From Conexibacter sp. (GTDB taxonomy: Bacteria; Actinomycetota; Thermoleophilia; Solirubrobacterales; Solirubrobacteraceae): 22,504 bases of DNA. Numbering within the stretch: the stretch's first letter is position 1; each line of letters opens with the position of its first letter. A program made the position numbers and the translations under genes. The notes under the pieces are model-generated. The model was not told where the DNA came from. It made no database searches and worked only from the letters and a program-made list of their open reading frames with translations. This document shows positions 14,589-21,808 of the stretch, piece by piece. The stretch lies in NCBI GenBank assembly GCA_025964295.1, contig JAOPZD010000420.1, positions 1-22,504 of the forward strand. Reading direction: 5' to 3'.

Positions 14589-14780
14589 ATACGTCGCGTC
14601 CTCGCACTGCAGAGCGATCAAGAACTGGTTGTTGTCGCTGTAGTGCCGGAAGTGCCGGCGCAGCCGCAGCCACGCCTGCCATCCCTCCGACGTCTTCAAC
14701 GCCTCGACCGCCTCCGCGGCCTTCTGACGATCCGCCTCACGACGAGCCTGCCGTTCGGCGTCGCTGAGCTTGGTGGGCAC
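14589..14780 (-). pseudogene. ArdC-like ssDNA-binding (antirestriction) gene, 5' fragment
   Basis: Sixty-four codons from GTG at 14780, preceded by an excellent ribosome binding site (AGAGGAGG, 5-6 nt before the GTG). The translation, VPTKLSDAERQARREADRQ at the start and then TSEGWQAWLRLR, FRHYSDNNQFLIALQ and DATY, is the N-terminus of ArdC-like proteins carried by conjugative plasmids and integrative elements. In intact proteins DATY is followed by a VAGFRAW-like segment and a long C-terminal part. Here the resemblance stops after Tyr64, exactly where the antisense DUF2600 stop codon begins. The frame stays open to 14379 but that part only mirrors the terpene synthase gene. Thus the gene was truncated by recombination. 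The family assignment is from memory of the motif. Confidence 0.75.
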
Positions 14781-14798
14781 GGGAGCCTCCTCTCTCGA

Positions 14799-14819
14799 GG
14801 TCCCGCCCGGTGCGGGACC
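14799..14819. repeat. Perfect 8-bp inverted repeat upstream of the ArdC-like fragment
   Basis: GGTCCCGC (14799-14806), loop CCGGT, GCGGGACC (14812-14819). It lies immediately upstream of the ribosome binding site of the ArdC-like fragment, in the position of an operator or leader hairpin. Confidence 0.5.
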
Positions 14820-15190
14820 GATCCCGGTCCCACAGCACGCACGGACGCGTGCCACATTGGGGCTGGGTGGGTTCCCGCGGCCGGGCGATCGGCAAAGAGC
14901 GTGCGCCTGCCGGCGGACTGAGCCGTACTCTCGATCGGCGATCGCGCTGGACGCTCGGAGCCTGGTTGACCGGGGCGTTACGCAAGATCGGAGATCTCCG
15001 GCGGGGCGAACGCAACCCCGCGATCGCTACCTCGATTAAGCGATATGTCTCAGCGCTACTGATCGATGATCAATCGCGCGCCAACGGATCACCTGGTGAG
15101 CGCGTAGATGATATTTGTTTGGCCGGCGTTCGCGAGCTGGGCGAAGTAAAATAGTCAGCAGTCCTGATAGACGGATATCGTACCTCTAGG

Positions 15191-15345
15191 ACACATTTCT
15201 GTGTGTATGTTGCCGGACGATGCTGCTCGTATGAGCAGCATCGCGAAGCGGTCAGCGGAGGTAAGGAGCTGGCGTTCTCGCGCCGGGCAGGAATCCGTCG
15301 GTCAACCGATGCGGACCTGGCCTGCGCGGACAACTACCTAGGAGG
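15191..15345 (+). promoter_or_regulatory. Structured leader of the secreted-protein operon
   Basis: Several hairpins in series before the ATG at 15357: ACACA/TGTGT (15191-15204); a perfect 11-bp stem CGATGCTGCTC/GAGCAGCATCG with loop GTAT (15218-15243); GGCG/CGCC near 15270-15285; TCGG-TCAA-CCGA near 15298-15309; and ACCT/AGGT (15337-15347), which folds the Shine-Dalgarno AGGAGG (15340-15345) into a small stem. No known riboswitch consensus was matched. This suggests RNA-level control or an operator array. Confidence 0.45.
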
Positions 15346-15356
15346 TGCAGAGAGAC

Positions 15357-15737
15357 ATGCTCTCATCGTTGCGCCGCCGCCTGATGGTGGCGGGTACGGC
15401 TGCAGTTCTTGCGGTCGGGATGTCGGGCGCCGTTGGCGCTTCTCCGGCGTCGGCGACCACGATTCAGTACCACAGCGGGTACCAGTACATCGCCAACGGC
15501 TACCCGTGGGTGGTCGGGCCGGCGCACTCGCTGACCAACAACAGCGCTTACGTGCTCGCCAACCTGTGCGTCGGCGCGATCGACGTCAACGGCGGGAACT
15601 TGACGGGCGCTGGCTACTGCAGCACCAACTACGGCGGGACCGTCAGCCACCCGTACTGCGGGTGCGTCTTGCGCGACCCGGCGGTCTACCCGTACACGAC
15701 GGCTGGCGCCGTGTACGAGGCATACGAGTCCTACTAG
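15357..15737 (+). CDS. Small secreted four-cysteine protein, unknown function
   Basis: A 126-aa exported protein. Residues 1-33 are a signal peptide with a twin/triple Arg start (LRRRL), hydrophobic core AGTAAVLAVGMSGAVGA and cleavage after ASPASA. The mature part of about 93 residues is rich in Tyr, Gly, Asn and Thr, with four cysteines (71, 88, 101, 103) that could form two disulfides, and repeated aromatic motifs such as YHSGYQYIANGYPWVVGP. I do not recognise the family; the composition suggests a small beta-rich extracellular or cell-surface domain. The ATG is chosen over an upstream in-frame GTG because AGGAGG lies 11 nt before it. Followed after 12 nt by another secreted protein, so probably an operon. 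Confidence 0.8.
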   Translation: MLSSLRRRLMVAGTAAVLAVGMSGAVGASPASATTIQYHSGYQYIANGYPWVVGPAHSLTNNSAYVLANLCVGAIDVNGGNLTGAGYCSTNYGGTVSHPYCGCVLRDPAVYPYTTAGAVYEAYESY

Positions 15738-15749
15738 GGAGACGGTGAC

Positions 15750-16427
15750 ATGAGAAAGACACTTCACAATCCCTTCGCAGTCACGATCGCGGCGCTGGCC
15801 GTGCTGTTCGCCGTGGTCGGCGGCGCCAGCGCGCAGTTCGGGACGCCCAGCGACGCGGGCGGACCGGTCGGCAACGCGGGCGACGTGGTCACACGGCTGG
15901 CAGCGGTGCCGGCGGTTCAGGCGCAGGCGTTCGGAGATCTGCGCAAGCCGGCAGCCGCGTCGGTGTCGTCGGCGGTGCGAGAGCAGATCGCTACCGGGCC
16001 GGATGTGGTCCGTGCGTACGGGCTCGACCTGGCGCAGGTGCGTTCGGTTGGGGCAGGGGGCCGCAGCTTCTACCTCGCGCCTGCGCGGAACGGTCTCTGC
16101 CTGTTCCTCGAGGACGGCACGAGCGTCTGCAACGGTCACCTCGGTGATGTCACCAGGTACGGGATCTCCGTCGCGGTCGTTCCGCCCGGAAGCGGCCCGG
16201 CCGGTCCGAACATGAAGAGCCCAATCGGGCCCGGGGACATCACGACGTTCGGCGTCGTCCCGGACGGCGTGACCCAGGTCGTCGGGAGCACGACGTCCGG
16301 CAAGGACGTCGACGCGACCATCAACGGGAACGCGTACGTGCTTGTCACCGACGCCCCCGTGCTCAAGACCACGTTCCGAAGCGTGTCGTCCTCGTGGACG
16401 ACGCCGGATCCACCGGCGGCGCCCTGA
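15750..16427 (+). CDS. Secreted protein, CX9C paralogue A, unknown function
   Basis: A 225-aa exported protein with an N-terminal signal or anchor (residues 8-28, AVTIAALAVLFAVVGGASA). The mature domain is clearly homologous to the protein at 16609-17337. Shared blocks are FGDLRKP (61-67), GPDVVRAYGLDLAQVRSVG (83-101), GLCLFLEDGTSVC (115-127) with a CX9C cysteine pair (117 and 127), TRYGISVAVVPP, a TTFGVVPDGV segment near residue 170, and NGNAYVLVTDAP near the end. No catalytic motif or named family is recognised. Start is supported by GGGAGACGG upstream of the ATG and a 12-nt gap from the previous gene. Likely extracellular or surface-exposed; the pair of paralogues suggests a lineage-specific family. 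Confidence 0.82.
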   Translation: MRKTLHNPFAVTIAALAVLFAVVGGASAQFGTPSDAGGPVGNAGDVVTRLAAVPAVQAQAFGDLRKPAAASVSSAVREQIATGPDVVRAYGLDLAQVRSVGAGGRSFYLAPARNGLCLFLEDGTSVCNGHLGDVTRYGISVAVVPPGSGPAGPNMKSPIGPGDITTFGVVPDGVTQVVGSTTSGKDVDATINGNAYVLVTDAPVLKTTFRSVSSSWTTPDPPAAP

Positions 16428-16444
16428 GCAGAACGAAGCGGTGA

Positions 16445-16476
16445 GGGCGCGGTTGCTGAGTTGAGCGATCGCGCCC
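16445..16476 (+). terminator. Possible weak terminator hairpin
   Basis: GGGCGCG (16445-16451) pairs with CGCGCCC (16470-16476) around an 18-nt loop, 18 nt after the stop of paralogue A. No T-tract follows, so support is limited. Confidence 0.25.
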
Positions 16477-16608
16477 GCCACTGCTAGCGTCCGGCATCTT
16501 GCTTAGTCGCGACAACCGTTGAATTCCAGCTCAGTCCGTCACAGCCGATGCCCTCCGTGCGTCTTAGGTGATGGGCGTGTGTATAGAACCATTCGGACGA
16601 GGGGTCAG

Positions 16609-17337
16609 ATGTTCACGAGCGCAGGTAGGAGTGTTACTCGTCGGGCGACGTTGGTTGCTGCTCTTGCCATGTTGGTCGCCGCGTTCGCTGCGGTGTCGGC
16701 GTCGGCGCGCGCAGACGCCGACAGGGGTGGCGCGGCACACGCCAAGAGCAAGCACAAGCTGAAGGCGCACAAGAAGCACAGCAAGAGCAAGAAGGCCGCG
16801 GTGAGCGCACCCCTTCATGGTGTGGTTCCGCCGGCACAGGTCGCAATCTTCGGGGTGCTCAAGGCACCGCCAACGCATGAGCTGCCGTCAGCGATCAGCC
16901 GTACGATCAGCGATGGGCCGCCGGTCTACAAGGCGCTCGGGATCGACGTCACGCAGGCGCGTGAAGTGGGACCGGACATGGCTCCGTTTTTTATCGTCCC
17001 AGGGACGTCGGGCATCTGCCTCTTCATGACCGACGGCGGGAGCGTGTGCTCGCAACGGCTTGACAGGGTGGCTACGTACGGCCTGAGCGTCGACGTCGTC
17101 AATCCCGCGCCGAGGCCGGGCGGGTCGATCGATCCGACCGGCTTCGTGGTGACGTATGGCGTCGCTCCGGACGGCTTCTCCGCCGTGACGGCCGTGACCA
17201 GCGGCGGCAAGCAGGTCACGGCAGGAACGAGTCGCAACGGATATCTCCTCGCCACGGATGGCCCAATCGCGAGCCGCACCCTCACCGGCCCGGGACGAGA
17301 TCCGGTCTCAGACGCAAGCGTCGCTCTCGCGCCTTGA
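16609..17337 (+). CDS. Secreted protein, CX9C paralogue B with Lys/His-rich linker
   Basis: A 242-aa exported protein. The signal peptide covers about residues 1-36 (VTRRATLVAALAMLVAAFAAVSASARA). A strongly basic linker of Lys, His, Ser and Ala follows (about residues 44-63, KSKHKLKAHKKHSKSKK), likely to bind acidic wall polymers or nucleic acid. The main domain repeats the pattern of the upstream paralogue: FGVLKAP, GPPVYKALGIDVTQAREVG, GICLFMTDGGSVC (Cys137 and Cys147, CX9C), ATYGLSVDVVNP, VTYGVAPDGF, and NGYLLATDGP. The ATG at 16609 is preferred over upstream in-frame starts because GAGGGG lies just before it and the signal peptide then begins properly. It is 181 nt downstream of paralogue A and probably has its own promoter. 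Function unknown. Confidence 0.85.
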   Translation: MFTSAGRSVTRRATLVAALAMLVAAFAAVSASARADADRGGAAHAKSKHKLKAHKKHSKSKKAAVSAPLHGVVPPAQVAIFGVLKAPPTHELPSAISRTISDGPPVYKALGIDVTQAREVGPDMAPFFIVPGTSGICLFMTDGGSVCSQRLDRVATYGLSVDVVNPAPRPGGSIDPTGFVVTYGVAPDGFSAVTAVTSGGKQVTAGTSRNGYLLATDGPIASRTLTGPGRDPVSDASVALAP

Positions 17338-17961
17338 TCGACGTCCCCACCGCGGCCGACGGACCGAGGCGGGTGGGGGCGGACAACCTCCCACCTGCGG
17401 GCGCTTGGTGTATCCCTCGTGACTCGTGTCAGCCCACGACTCGTCGATGCCTGAGGCACCCCGCGTGTTCGGTTCGGCTTACGTGCGTACCCAGGGAGTT
17501 CATCGGCGGGCAGCCCTTCTCATCGCCACCCCGCTCGGGTAGCTGGGTCAGCCGACGTCGTGCAGACCAAGGTTGCTTCCTCGTTCTACGCGCGCCGGTG
17601 GGCTCAAGAAAGGACTGGGGGCTTAGTGATGGTGGATCAGAGCTGGGGAGGGTCCGTACCGCTGTTCCCACGACGCCGCGGAGTCCTCGGGCGACTGAGT
17701 CGGGTCGGCGGGAAGCTGGTCCTCGAGAGCGACACGCTTCGCTTCGCGCCAATCGCTGACGCGATTTCGACGGCGCGGCCGCCCAGCTGAGTAGCCGTCG
17801 GCCCCTGTTGCCCGACAGCGTGCTGATGCCCCCCGGGCCACACCAACGGGTGGCTCGGGCGCAACGCGAGCCGGGAGCGGTCGACGTTCAGCGAGGCGAC
17901 CATCCGCTGGCCCCCCGCGACGACCTGAAGGCCGCGATAAGAGGAAGCACAAGGCGTTACT
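17338..17961. other. Intergenic stretch with one possible small gene
   Basis: About 620 nt between secreted paralogue B and the TPR protein. The only candidate gene is the 53-codon frame at 17629-17790. The rest yields only low-complexity Arg/Ser/Pro frames on both strands. Confidence 0.4.
17629..17790 (+). CDS. Possible short protein or fragment, GRAM/PH-like strand
   Basis: A 53-aa frame starting at ATG. Third positions are mostly G or C, in line with coding sequence here. The segment GKLVLESDTLRFAP recalls the first beta hairpin of GRAM or bacterial PH domains (G-x-LVL-T-xx-RL-x-F-x-P), but only this part is present, so it would be a fragment. GGGGG lies about 10 nt before the start. This may be a remnant or a chance frame. 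Confidence 0.3.
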   Translation: MVDQSWGGSVPLFPRRRGVLGRLSRVGGKLVLESDTLRFAPIADAISTARPPS

Positions 17962-18837
17962 ATGGGTGACTTAGCGATGAGCAGACCAGAGCACACCCCG
18001 TCCGCGGAACGCAGCACCGCATGGGGCCTCTTGGAAGAAGGCCACCACTTCGTCGAGTCACGACAGCTCGATCGAGCACTCGAGACCTTCGACGCCGTGA
18101 TGCTTCGCTTCGCCGCCCACCCGGATCCGTACACGCGCTCGGTGGCCGCAGATGCGCTGATCGGCAAGGCCTGGGTCCTCGAAGGTCTGGATCGGGTCGA
18201 TGAGGCGTTGACCGTGTTCGAAGAGGCTGTGGGGCTCGCGGGAGACGCAGCCGACCCGGACCTGAGGAGCTCAAGGGCGTTCGCGGAATACGGCAGGGGC
18301 TACGTCCTCAACCGCTTGGGGTGCTTCGAGGATGCGGCGGTCGCGTTGGCCGACTTCTTCAACGCCTTCGTCCACGACCCGCCGGCCGGCGGCATCCAGC
18401 CGGTGGTCGACGCCGAGCTGCTGCTCGGCGGGCTGGCGCTGCACTTCGGACATCCCGACAAGGCGATCGAGACCTACGACGACCTCGTCGATCGCTTCGG
18501 CCGTCTCGATTCGGTGGGCGTGCAGGCGTCGGTGACGCGCGCGCTGTTCTCCAAGGCAGTGATCCTCGGCGATGGCGGCCGCTTCGATGAGGCGCTGGCC
18601 ACATGCGATGACATGGTCCTGCGCCTGAGCACATGGCCGGACGAGGCAGGGCTCGAGATCGAGCTGGCCCTGGGCCTCAGCGGCCGAGGCCGCTGGCTTC
18701 GTGCTTTGGGCAGGCACGACGAGGCCGTCGAGGCGTACCGCAAGGTGGTGGAGCGCTTCGCCGAGGGGGACGATCCGGAGATCAACGCGCGGCTCGCGTT
18801 CGCTCGTGACGTCCTTCGGCAGCTGGCCGCGGACTGA
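17962..18837 (+). CDS. Tetratricopeptide repeat protein
   Basis: A 291-aa soluble protein made largely of TPR-type helical pairs. Repeat-like segments: ESRQLDRALETFDAVMLRFA (about 32-51), LEGLDRVDEALTVFEEAVGLA, LNRLGCFEDAAVALADFFNAF, ALHFGHPDKAIETYDDLVDRF, LGDGGRFDEALATCDDMVLRL, and LRALGRHDEAVEAYRKVVERF, spaced about 38-45 residues apart. Each has the typical G/A-x-x-x-x-A pattern followed by an acidic-hydrophobic helix. Such proteins act as scaffolds for protein partners. No catalytic, signal or membrane segment is seen. The ATG at 17962 is used (AAGG 8 nt upstream); an in-frame ATG five codons later is possible. It stands alone on the plus strand, convergent with the antiporter gene. Confidence 0.9.
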   Translation: MGDLAMSRPEHTPSAERSTAWGLLEEGHHFVESRQLDRALETFDAVMLRFAAHPDPYTRSVAADALIGKAWVLEGLDRVDEALTVFEEAVGLAGDAADPDLRSSRAFAEYGRGYVLNRLGCFEDAAVALADFFNAFVHDPPAGGIQPVVDAELLLGGLALHFGHPDKAIETYDDLVDRFGRLDSVGVQASVTRALFSKAVILGDGGRFDEALATCDDMVLRLSTWPDEAGLEIELALGLSGRGRWLRALGRHDEAVEAYRKVVERFAEGDDPEINARLAFARDVLRQLAAD

Positions 18838-18895
18838 CGTCCCGCCCGCGGCAGGGCAAATGGTCTCGTGGTCGGCCGACGCGACGAACCGACGA

Positions 18896-19969
18896 CTACT
18901 CGTAGAGGGTCAGCGCGCCGAGGACGATGTAGAGCGCGATCAGCGCCCAGCCTTCGAAGGCGGCCGCTTCGCCGTCTCCGGTGATCTGCCATACCGCGAG
19001 CGCCGACATCAGCAGCGCGCCGATGTAGACGGGGTCCAAGGCGAAGCTCAGCCGGTGGCTGAACAGCAGCGAGATCAGGACGAGGACGGGGTAGAGGAAC
19101 GCGGCGATCTGCGCGACGGAGTTCTTGACGACGCTGATGGCGAGGTCGGACTGTCCCTTGCGGGCCAGCGCAATGCCGGCGACGTTCTCCACCGCGTTGC
19201 CGGCGATCGCCACGATCACGATCCCGGCGAAGGCCTCTGAGACGTGCAGCTGGTCGATGGTGGGGCGCAGCGCGGCGACGAACCAGTCCGAGACGAAGGC
19301 GGCGCCCAGCCCACCGGCACCGAGCAGGCCGGCCGAGATCGCCAGCGGCACGAGCGGGCCTTCGTGTTCCGAGCCGTCGTCGTCTTTCGGCGCCGCGGCG
19401 TCGGCGCGCAGGTAAGGCACGACCCAGGCGAGGTAGACGCCCAGCAGCGCGACCGCGGCGACGGTGGAGATCGCCTGGACGTGGTGGCTGGCGGGATCGT
19501 GGGAGGCCAAGGAGATCCCGACGACCACGATGATGAAGACGGTGACCAGCAGCAGCGTCGCGGTGTCCTGTGGCAGGCGCGGCCGGAAGCGCATGACCGT
19601 CCCGTCGGCCGCCGCGGCGCCGACGACGATGACAGCCCCCAGGACGAGCAGGGCGTTGGCGAACAGCGAGCCGATGATCGAGGTCTGCGCGACCACGACC
19701 TCCCCGGCGCGCAGCGCGAAGATGACGACGAACAGCTCGGGCAGGTTGCCCAGCGTCGACTGCATCACGCCCGTGACACCGGGGCCGAAGCGCCGGCCCA
19801 CCTGCTCGGTGGCGAAGCTGACGATGTGCGCGAGGCCGGCCAGCGCCAGGGCGGCGATCGCGAACGCCAGCAGCGACGCCACGCCGGCGTAGTGAGCGAT
19901 GCCGGCCGCGGCGGTCAGGATGAGCACGACGGCCACGGCCGCCTGTTCGGAGCGTGAGAGGGCAGACAC
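18896..19969 (-). CDS. Calcium/proton (cation) antiporter, CaCA family
   Basis: A 357-aa integral membrane protein of the cation/Ca2+ exchanger superfamily. The two inverted alpha repeats are visible: GVMQSTLGNLPELFVVIFALRAGE (GNLPE at 74-78) and IVIVAIAGNAVENVAGIALARKG (GNAVEN at 257-262), with the Asn and Glu residues that bind the cation. About eleven hydrophobic segments surround them, and the central acidic linker KDDDGSEHEG (195-204) is cytoplasmic or regulatory. It resembles ChaA/CAX proteins. The start is the GTG at 19969 (VSALSRSEQAAVAVV), with AAGG upstream; the longer frame upstream translates to an Arg/Pro-rich sequence typical of non-coding DNA. Likely exports Ca2+ in exchange for H+. 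Confidence 0.92.
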   Translation of the reverse strand: MSALSRSEQAAVAVVLILTAAAGIAHYAGVASLLAFAIAALALAGLAHIVSFATEQVGRRFGPGVTGVMQSTLGNLPELFVVIFALRAGEVVVAQTSIIGSLFANALLVLGAVIVVGAAAADGTVMRFRPRLPQDTATLLLVTVFIIVVVGISLASHDPASHHVQAISTVAAVALLGVYLAWVVPYLRADAAAPKDDDGSEHEGPLVPLAISAGLLGAGGLGAAFVSDWFVAALRPTIDQLHVSEAFAGIVIVAIAGNAVENVAGIALARKGQSDLAISVVKNSVAQIAAFLYPVLVLISLLFSHRLSFALDPVYIGALLMSALAVWQITGDGEAAAFEGWALIALYIVLGALTLYE

Positions 19970-20215
19970 GCCGCTGGCCTTACCCCGACCCGCGGCCCCC
20001 CAACATCGAGCATGGCTGTGTGCCCGCCTCCGAGCCGAGCCGATCGGCCCCGGTAGGCGTCGACGATTGCGAGAACGTCCTGTTCGATCAGCGGTCAGAC
20101 GCGGTCTGCGTCGTCCCGGCGAGGCGGACGGTCTCGGCGGCGGGTCCCAGGGCGGGCGCCGCGGCACCGCCTATGACGGCCGATACGTCAGCGGTACCCA
20201 CCGCGGAACCTCGGC

Positions 20216-20743
20216 TCAGGGTCCGACGCAGAGCACATAGGCCACCGGCGTGCGCGGGGCCGTGGCGCCGTTGAACAGGCTCACGCGCCAGCGGACCACG
20301 GGGCGCTCCTCGCCGACCGGGATCGAGTCGACCATCTTGTCGTTGGTCACCGCGGGGCCGGCGAAGCCACCTCCGCCGCCGGTCGCGCGCTGGCCCGGGT
20401 CGCACGCGGCGCTGGCGGCGCCGACGGCGCCGGGCGCGATCGGATCGCCGCTGGCCTGGTGGACGGTGCTCGTTGCCGCGGGCAGGATGCCCTTCGCCAG
20501 GTCCTGCGCCTTGACCGACCCGTTGCGGATCGCACGGCTCGTGATCGCGTCGCCGTGGAGCTTGCCCGCCGTGATGGAGCCGTCGCGGAGCTCGAGGTTG
20601 CCGACCGCGCCGTTGCGGATCTGCTTCTGCCCGACGCTGTCAGCGGGAAGCTGCGTAGCGGCATAGCCGGTGCCACCGAGCGCGACGAGCAGCGCCGTGC
20701 AGGCAACGACCATGGCGGGAGAGGGACGACCCAGAGGCAACAC
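20216..20743 (-). CDS. Secreted or anchored repeat protein of unknown function
   Basis: A 175-aa protein starting with GTG (VLPLGRPSPAMVVACTALLVALGGTGYAA). The first 28 residues are a signal peptide or anchor, the SPAMVVA-type start familiar from solirubrobacterial surface proteins. Short degenerate repeats follow: SVGQKQIRNGAVGN, LELRDGSITAGK, LHGDAITSR, AIRNGSVKAQ, spaced about 10-12 residues (pattern N/D-G-x-V/I-x), which would form a beta-solenoid or extended stalk. The C-terminal part has a glycine-rich stretch (ATGGGGGFAGP), and the last strand ends in a Cys (VAYVLCVGP) that could pair with the Cys of SAACDPGQ. Function not known. Alternative starts at TTG (one codon later) and ATG (20713) cannot be excluded. 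Confidence 0.8.
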   Translation of the reverse strand: MLPLGRPSPAMVVACTALLVALGGTGYAATQLPADSVGQKQIRNGAVGNLELRDGSITAGKLHGDAITSRAIRNGSVKAQDLAKGILPAATSTVHQASGDPIAPGAVGAASAACDPGQRATGGGGGFAGPAVTNDKMVDSIPVGEERPVVRWRVSLFNGATAPRTPVAYVLCVGP

Positions 20744-20908
20744 GATGATCTCGAGAGTTCCCGTGGAGGGGGCGGGCGAACCCCGAGCGGTGCTCAGCGA
20801 CGAGGATGGGTGCGACGGACGCTGACGAGTGAGATCGTCCTCCCAGGCGGCGACCAAGCGCGACGGCGTCCGGATCGGCCGCGTCGTGCTGGCGGCCCGC
20901 CGTGCCGG

Positions 20909-21808
20909 TCAGCGGTCGGGGAGGTCGAGGGTCTCGTGCTCGGGCACGCCCTCGCCGAGCTCCTGCTCGCGCTCGATCTCGGCGTTGAGCTCGGCGCCGA
21001 ACAGCAGCGCCACGTTGGTCAGCCACAGCCAGACGACCAGGACGATCGCGCCCGCGAACGCCCCGTAGACGGCTCCGACGTCGGCGACCTTGCTGAGGTA
21101 GATGGAGAACCCCGCCGAGGCGACGAGCCACAGGGTGACGCCGGCGACCGCGCCCGGGGTCACCCAGCGGAACGAGCGCTGGCGGACGTCAGGCGTCACG
21201 TAGTAGATGTAGGAGAACACGAGCATCGCGACGGCCACCGCTCCCGGCCAGCGGGCGAGGTCCCAGACGCGGACGACCGTCTCACCCAGCCCGAGGAACC
21301 CCAGGAGATCCTCGGCGAGGTGCCCGCCGATGAAGATCAGGACCAGGCTGATCAGCACCAGCGCCATCAGGACCACCGTGCTGACGATGTCGATGGCCTT
21401 GCGCTTGAGGAACGGCCTGCCGCTGTCGGCTTCGAAGACGACGTTGAGCGCTCGGCGGGCGGCCTCCAGCGCCCCGGTCGTGCCGTACAGCGTGACGACG
21501 ACGCTGATGGCCAGCGTCGTGGCAGCCGTGCCCTTCTGCTGGAGGGCGGCGCGCAGCGAGCTGTCGAGCGGGACGAGCGCCGACGGCGGGACGACGTCGC
21601 GCAGGTATCCGAGGATCGCGTCGTAGGTGGCCGGGTACTGGCCGACCAGGCCGAGGATCGAGACGGCGAGCAGCAGCGCCGGGAACAGCGACATCAGCGC
21701 GTAGTAGGTCAGCGCCGCCGCGTGATGGGTCATCTGGTCGTCATAGAACTCCCGGCCCGTGCGCAGCAGGATGACCGGCGCCGCCCGCAGCTTGCGCCTT
21801 GCGCTCAT
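20909..21808 (-). CDS. YihY/BrkB family inner membrane protein
   Basis: A 299-aa protein of the YihY (formerly BrkB, RNase BN-annotated) family. The family N-terminus FYDDQMTHHAAALTYYALMSLFPALLLAVSILGLVGQ is present (about 20-57), followed by further hydrophobic helices near 85-110 (AATTLAISVVVTLYGTTGAL), 140-160 (VSTVVLMALVLISLVLIFIGG), 180-205, and two more toward the C-terminus (GVTLWLVASAGFSIYLS and AIVLVVWLWLTNVALLFGAELNAEIER). The last signature, LLFGAELNAE, is highly characteristic. Six transmembrane helices are expected. The start ATG directly follows the TAG of the phosphatase gene (TAGATG) with no spacer, so the two genes are translationally coupled. Its cellular function is not settled. 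Confidence 0.94.
   Translation of the reverse strand: MSARRKLRAAPVILLRTGREFYDDQMTHHAAALTYYALMSLFPALLLAVSILGLVGQYPATYDAILGYLRDVVPPSALVPLDSSLRAALQQKGTAATTLAISVVVTLYGTTGALEAARRALNVVFEADSGRPFLKRKAIDIVSTVVLMALVLISLVLIFIGGHLAEDLLGFLGLGETVVRVWDLARWPGAVAVAMLVFSYIYYVTPDVRQRSFRWVTPGAVAGVTLWLVASAGFSIYLSKVADVGAVYGAFAGAIVLVVWLWLTNVALLFGAELNAEIEREQELGEGVPEHETLDLPDR

Larger units (their letters stand above)
14781..15356. other. Non-coding stretch with hairpins and lower GC
   Basis: About 575 nt between the ArdC-like fragment and the first secreted-protein gene. I see no convincing gene. It contains the hairpin at 14799-14819, a relatively AT-rich segment around 15030-15210 (for example GATGATATTTGTTTGG and AGTAAAATAG) unlike the rest of the window, and the structured leader 15191-15356. 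Possibly residual mobile-element DNA. Confidence 0.5.

Noticed and set aside
14810..15154. 114-codon plus-strand frame
   Set aside because: Antisense or random; no recognisable motif, and it crosses AT-rich leader DNA.
15211..15356. Possible cobalamin, c-di-GMP or c-di-AMP riboswitch
   Set aside because: Individual strings such as CAGGAATCC looked suggestive, but the conserved cores of those classes are not present.
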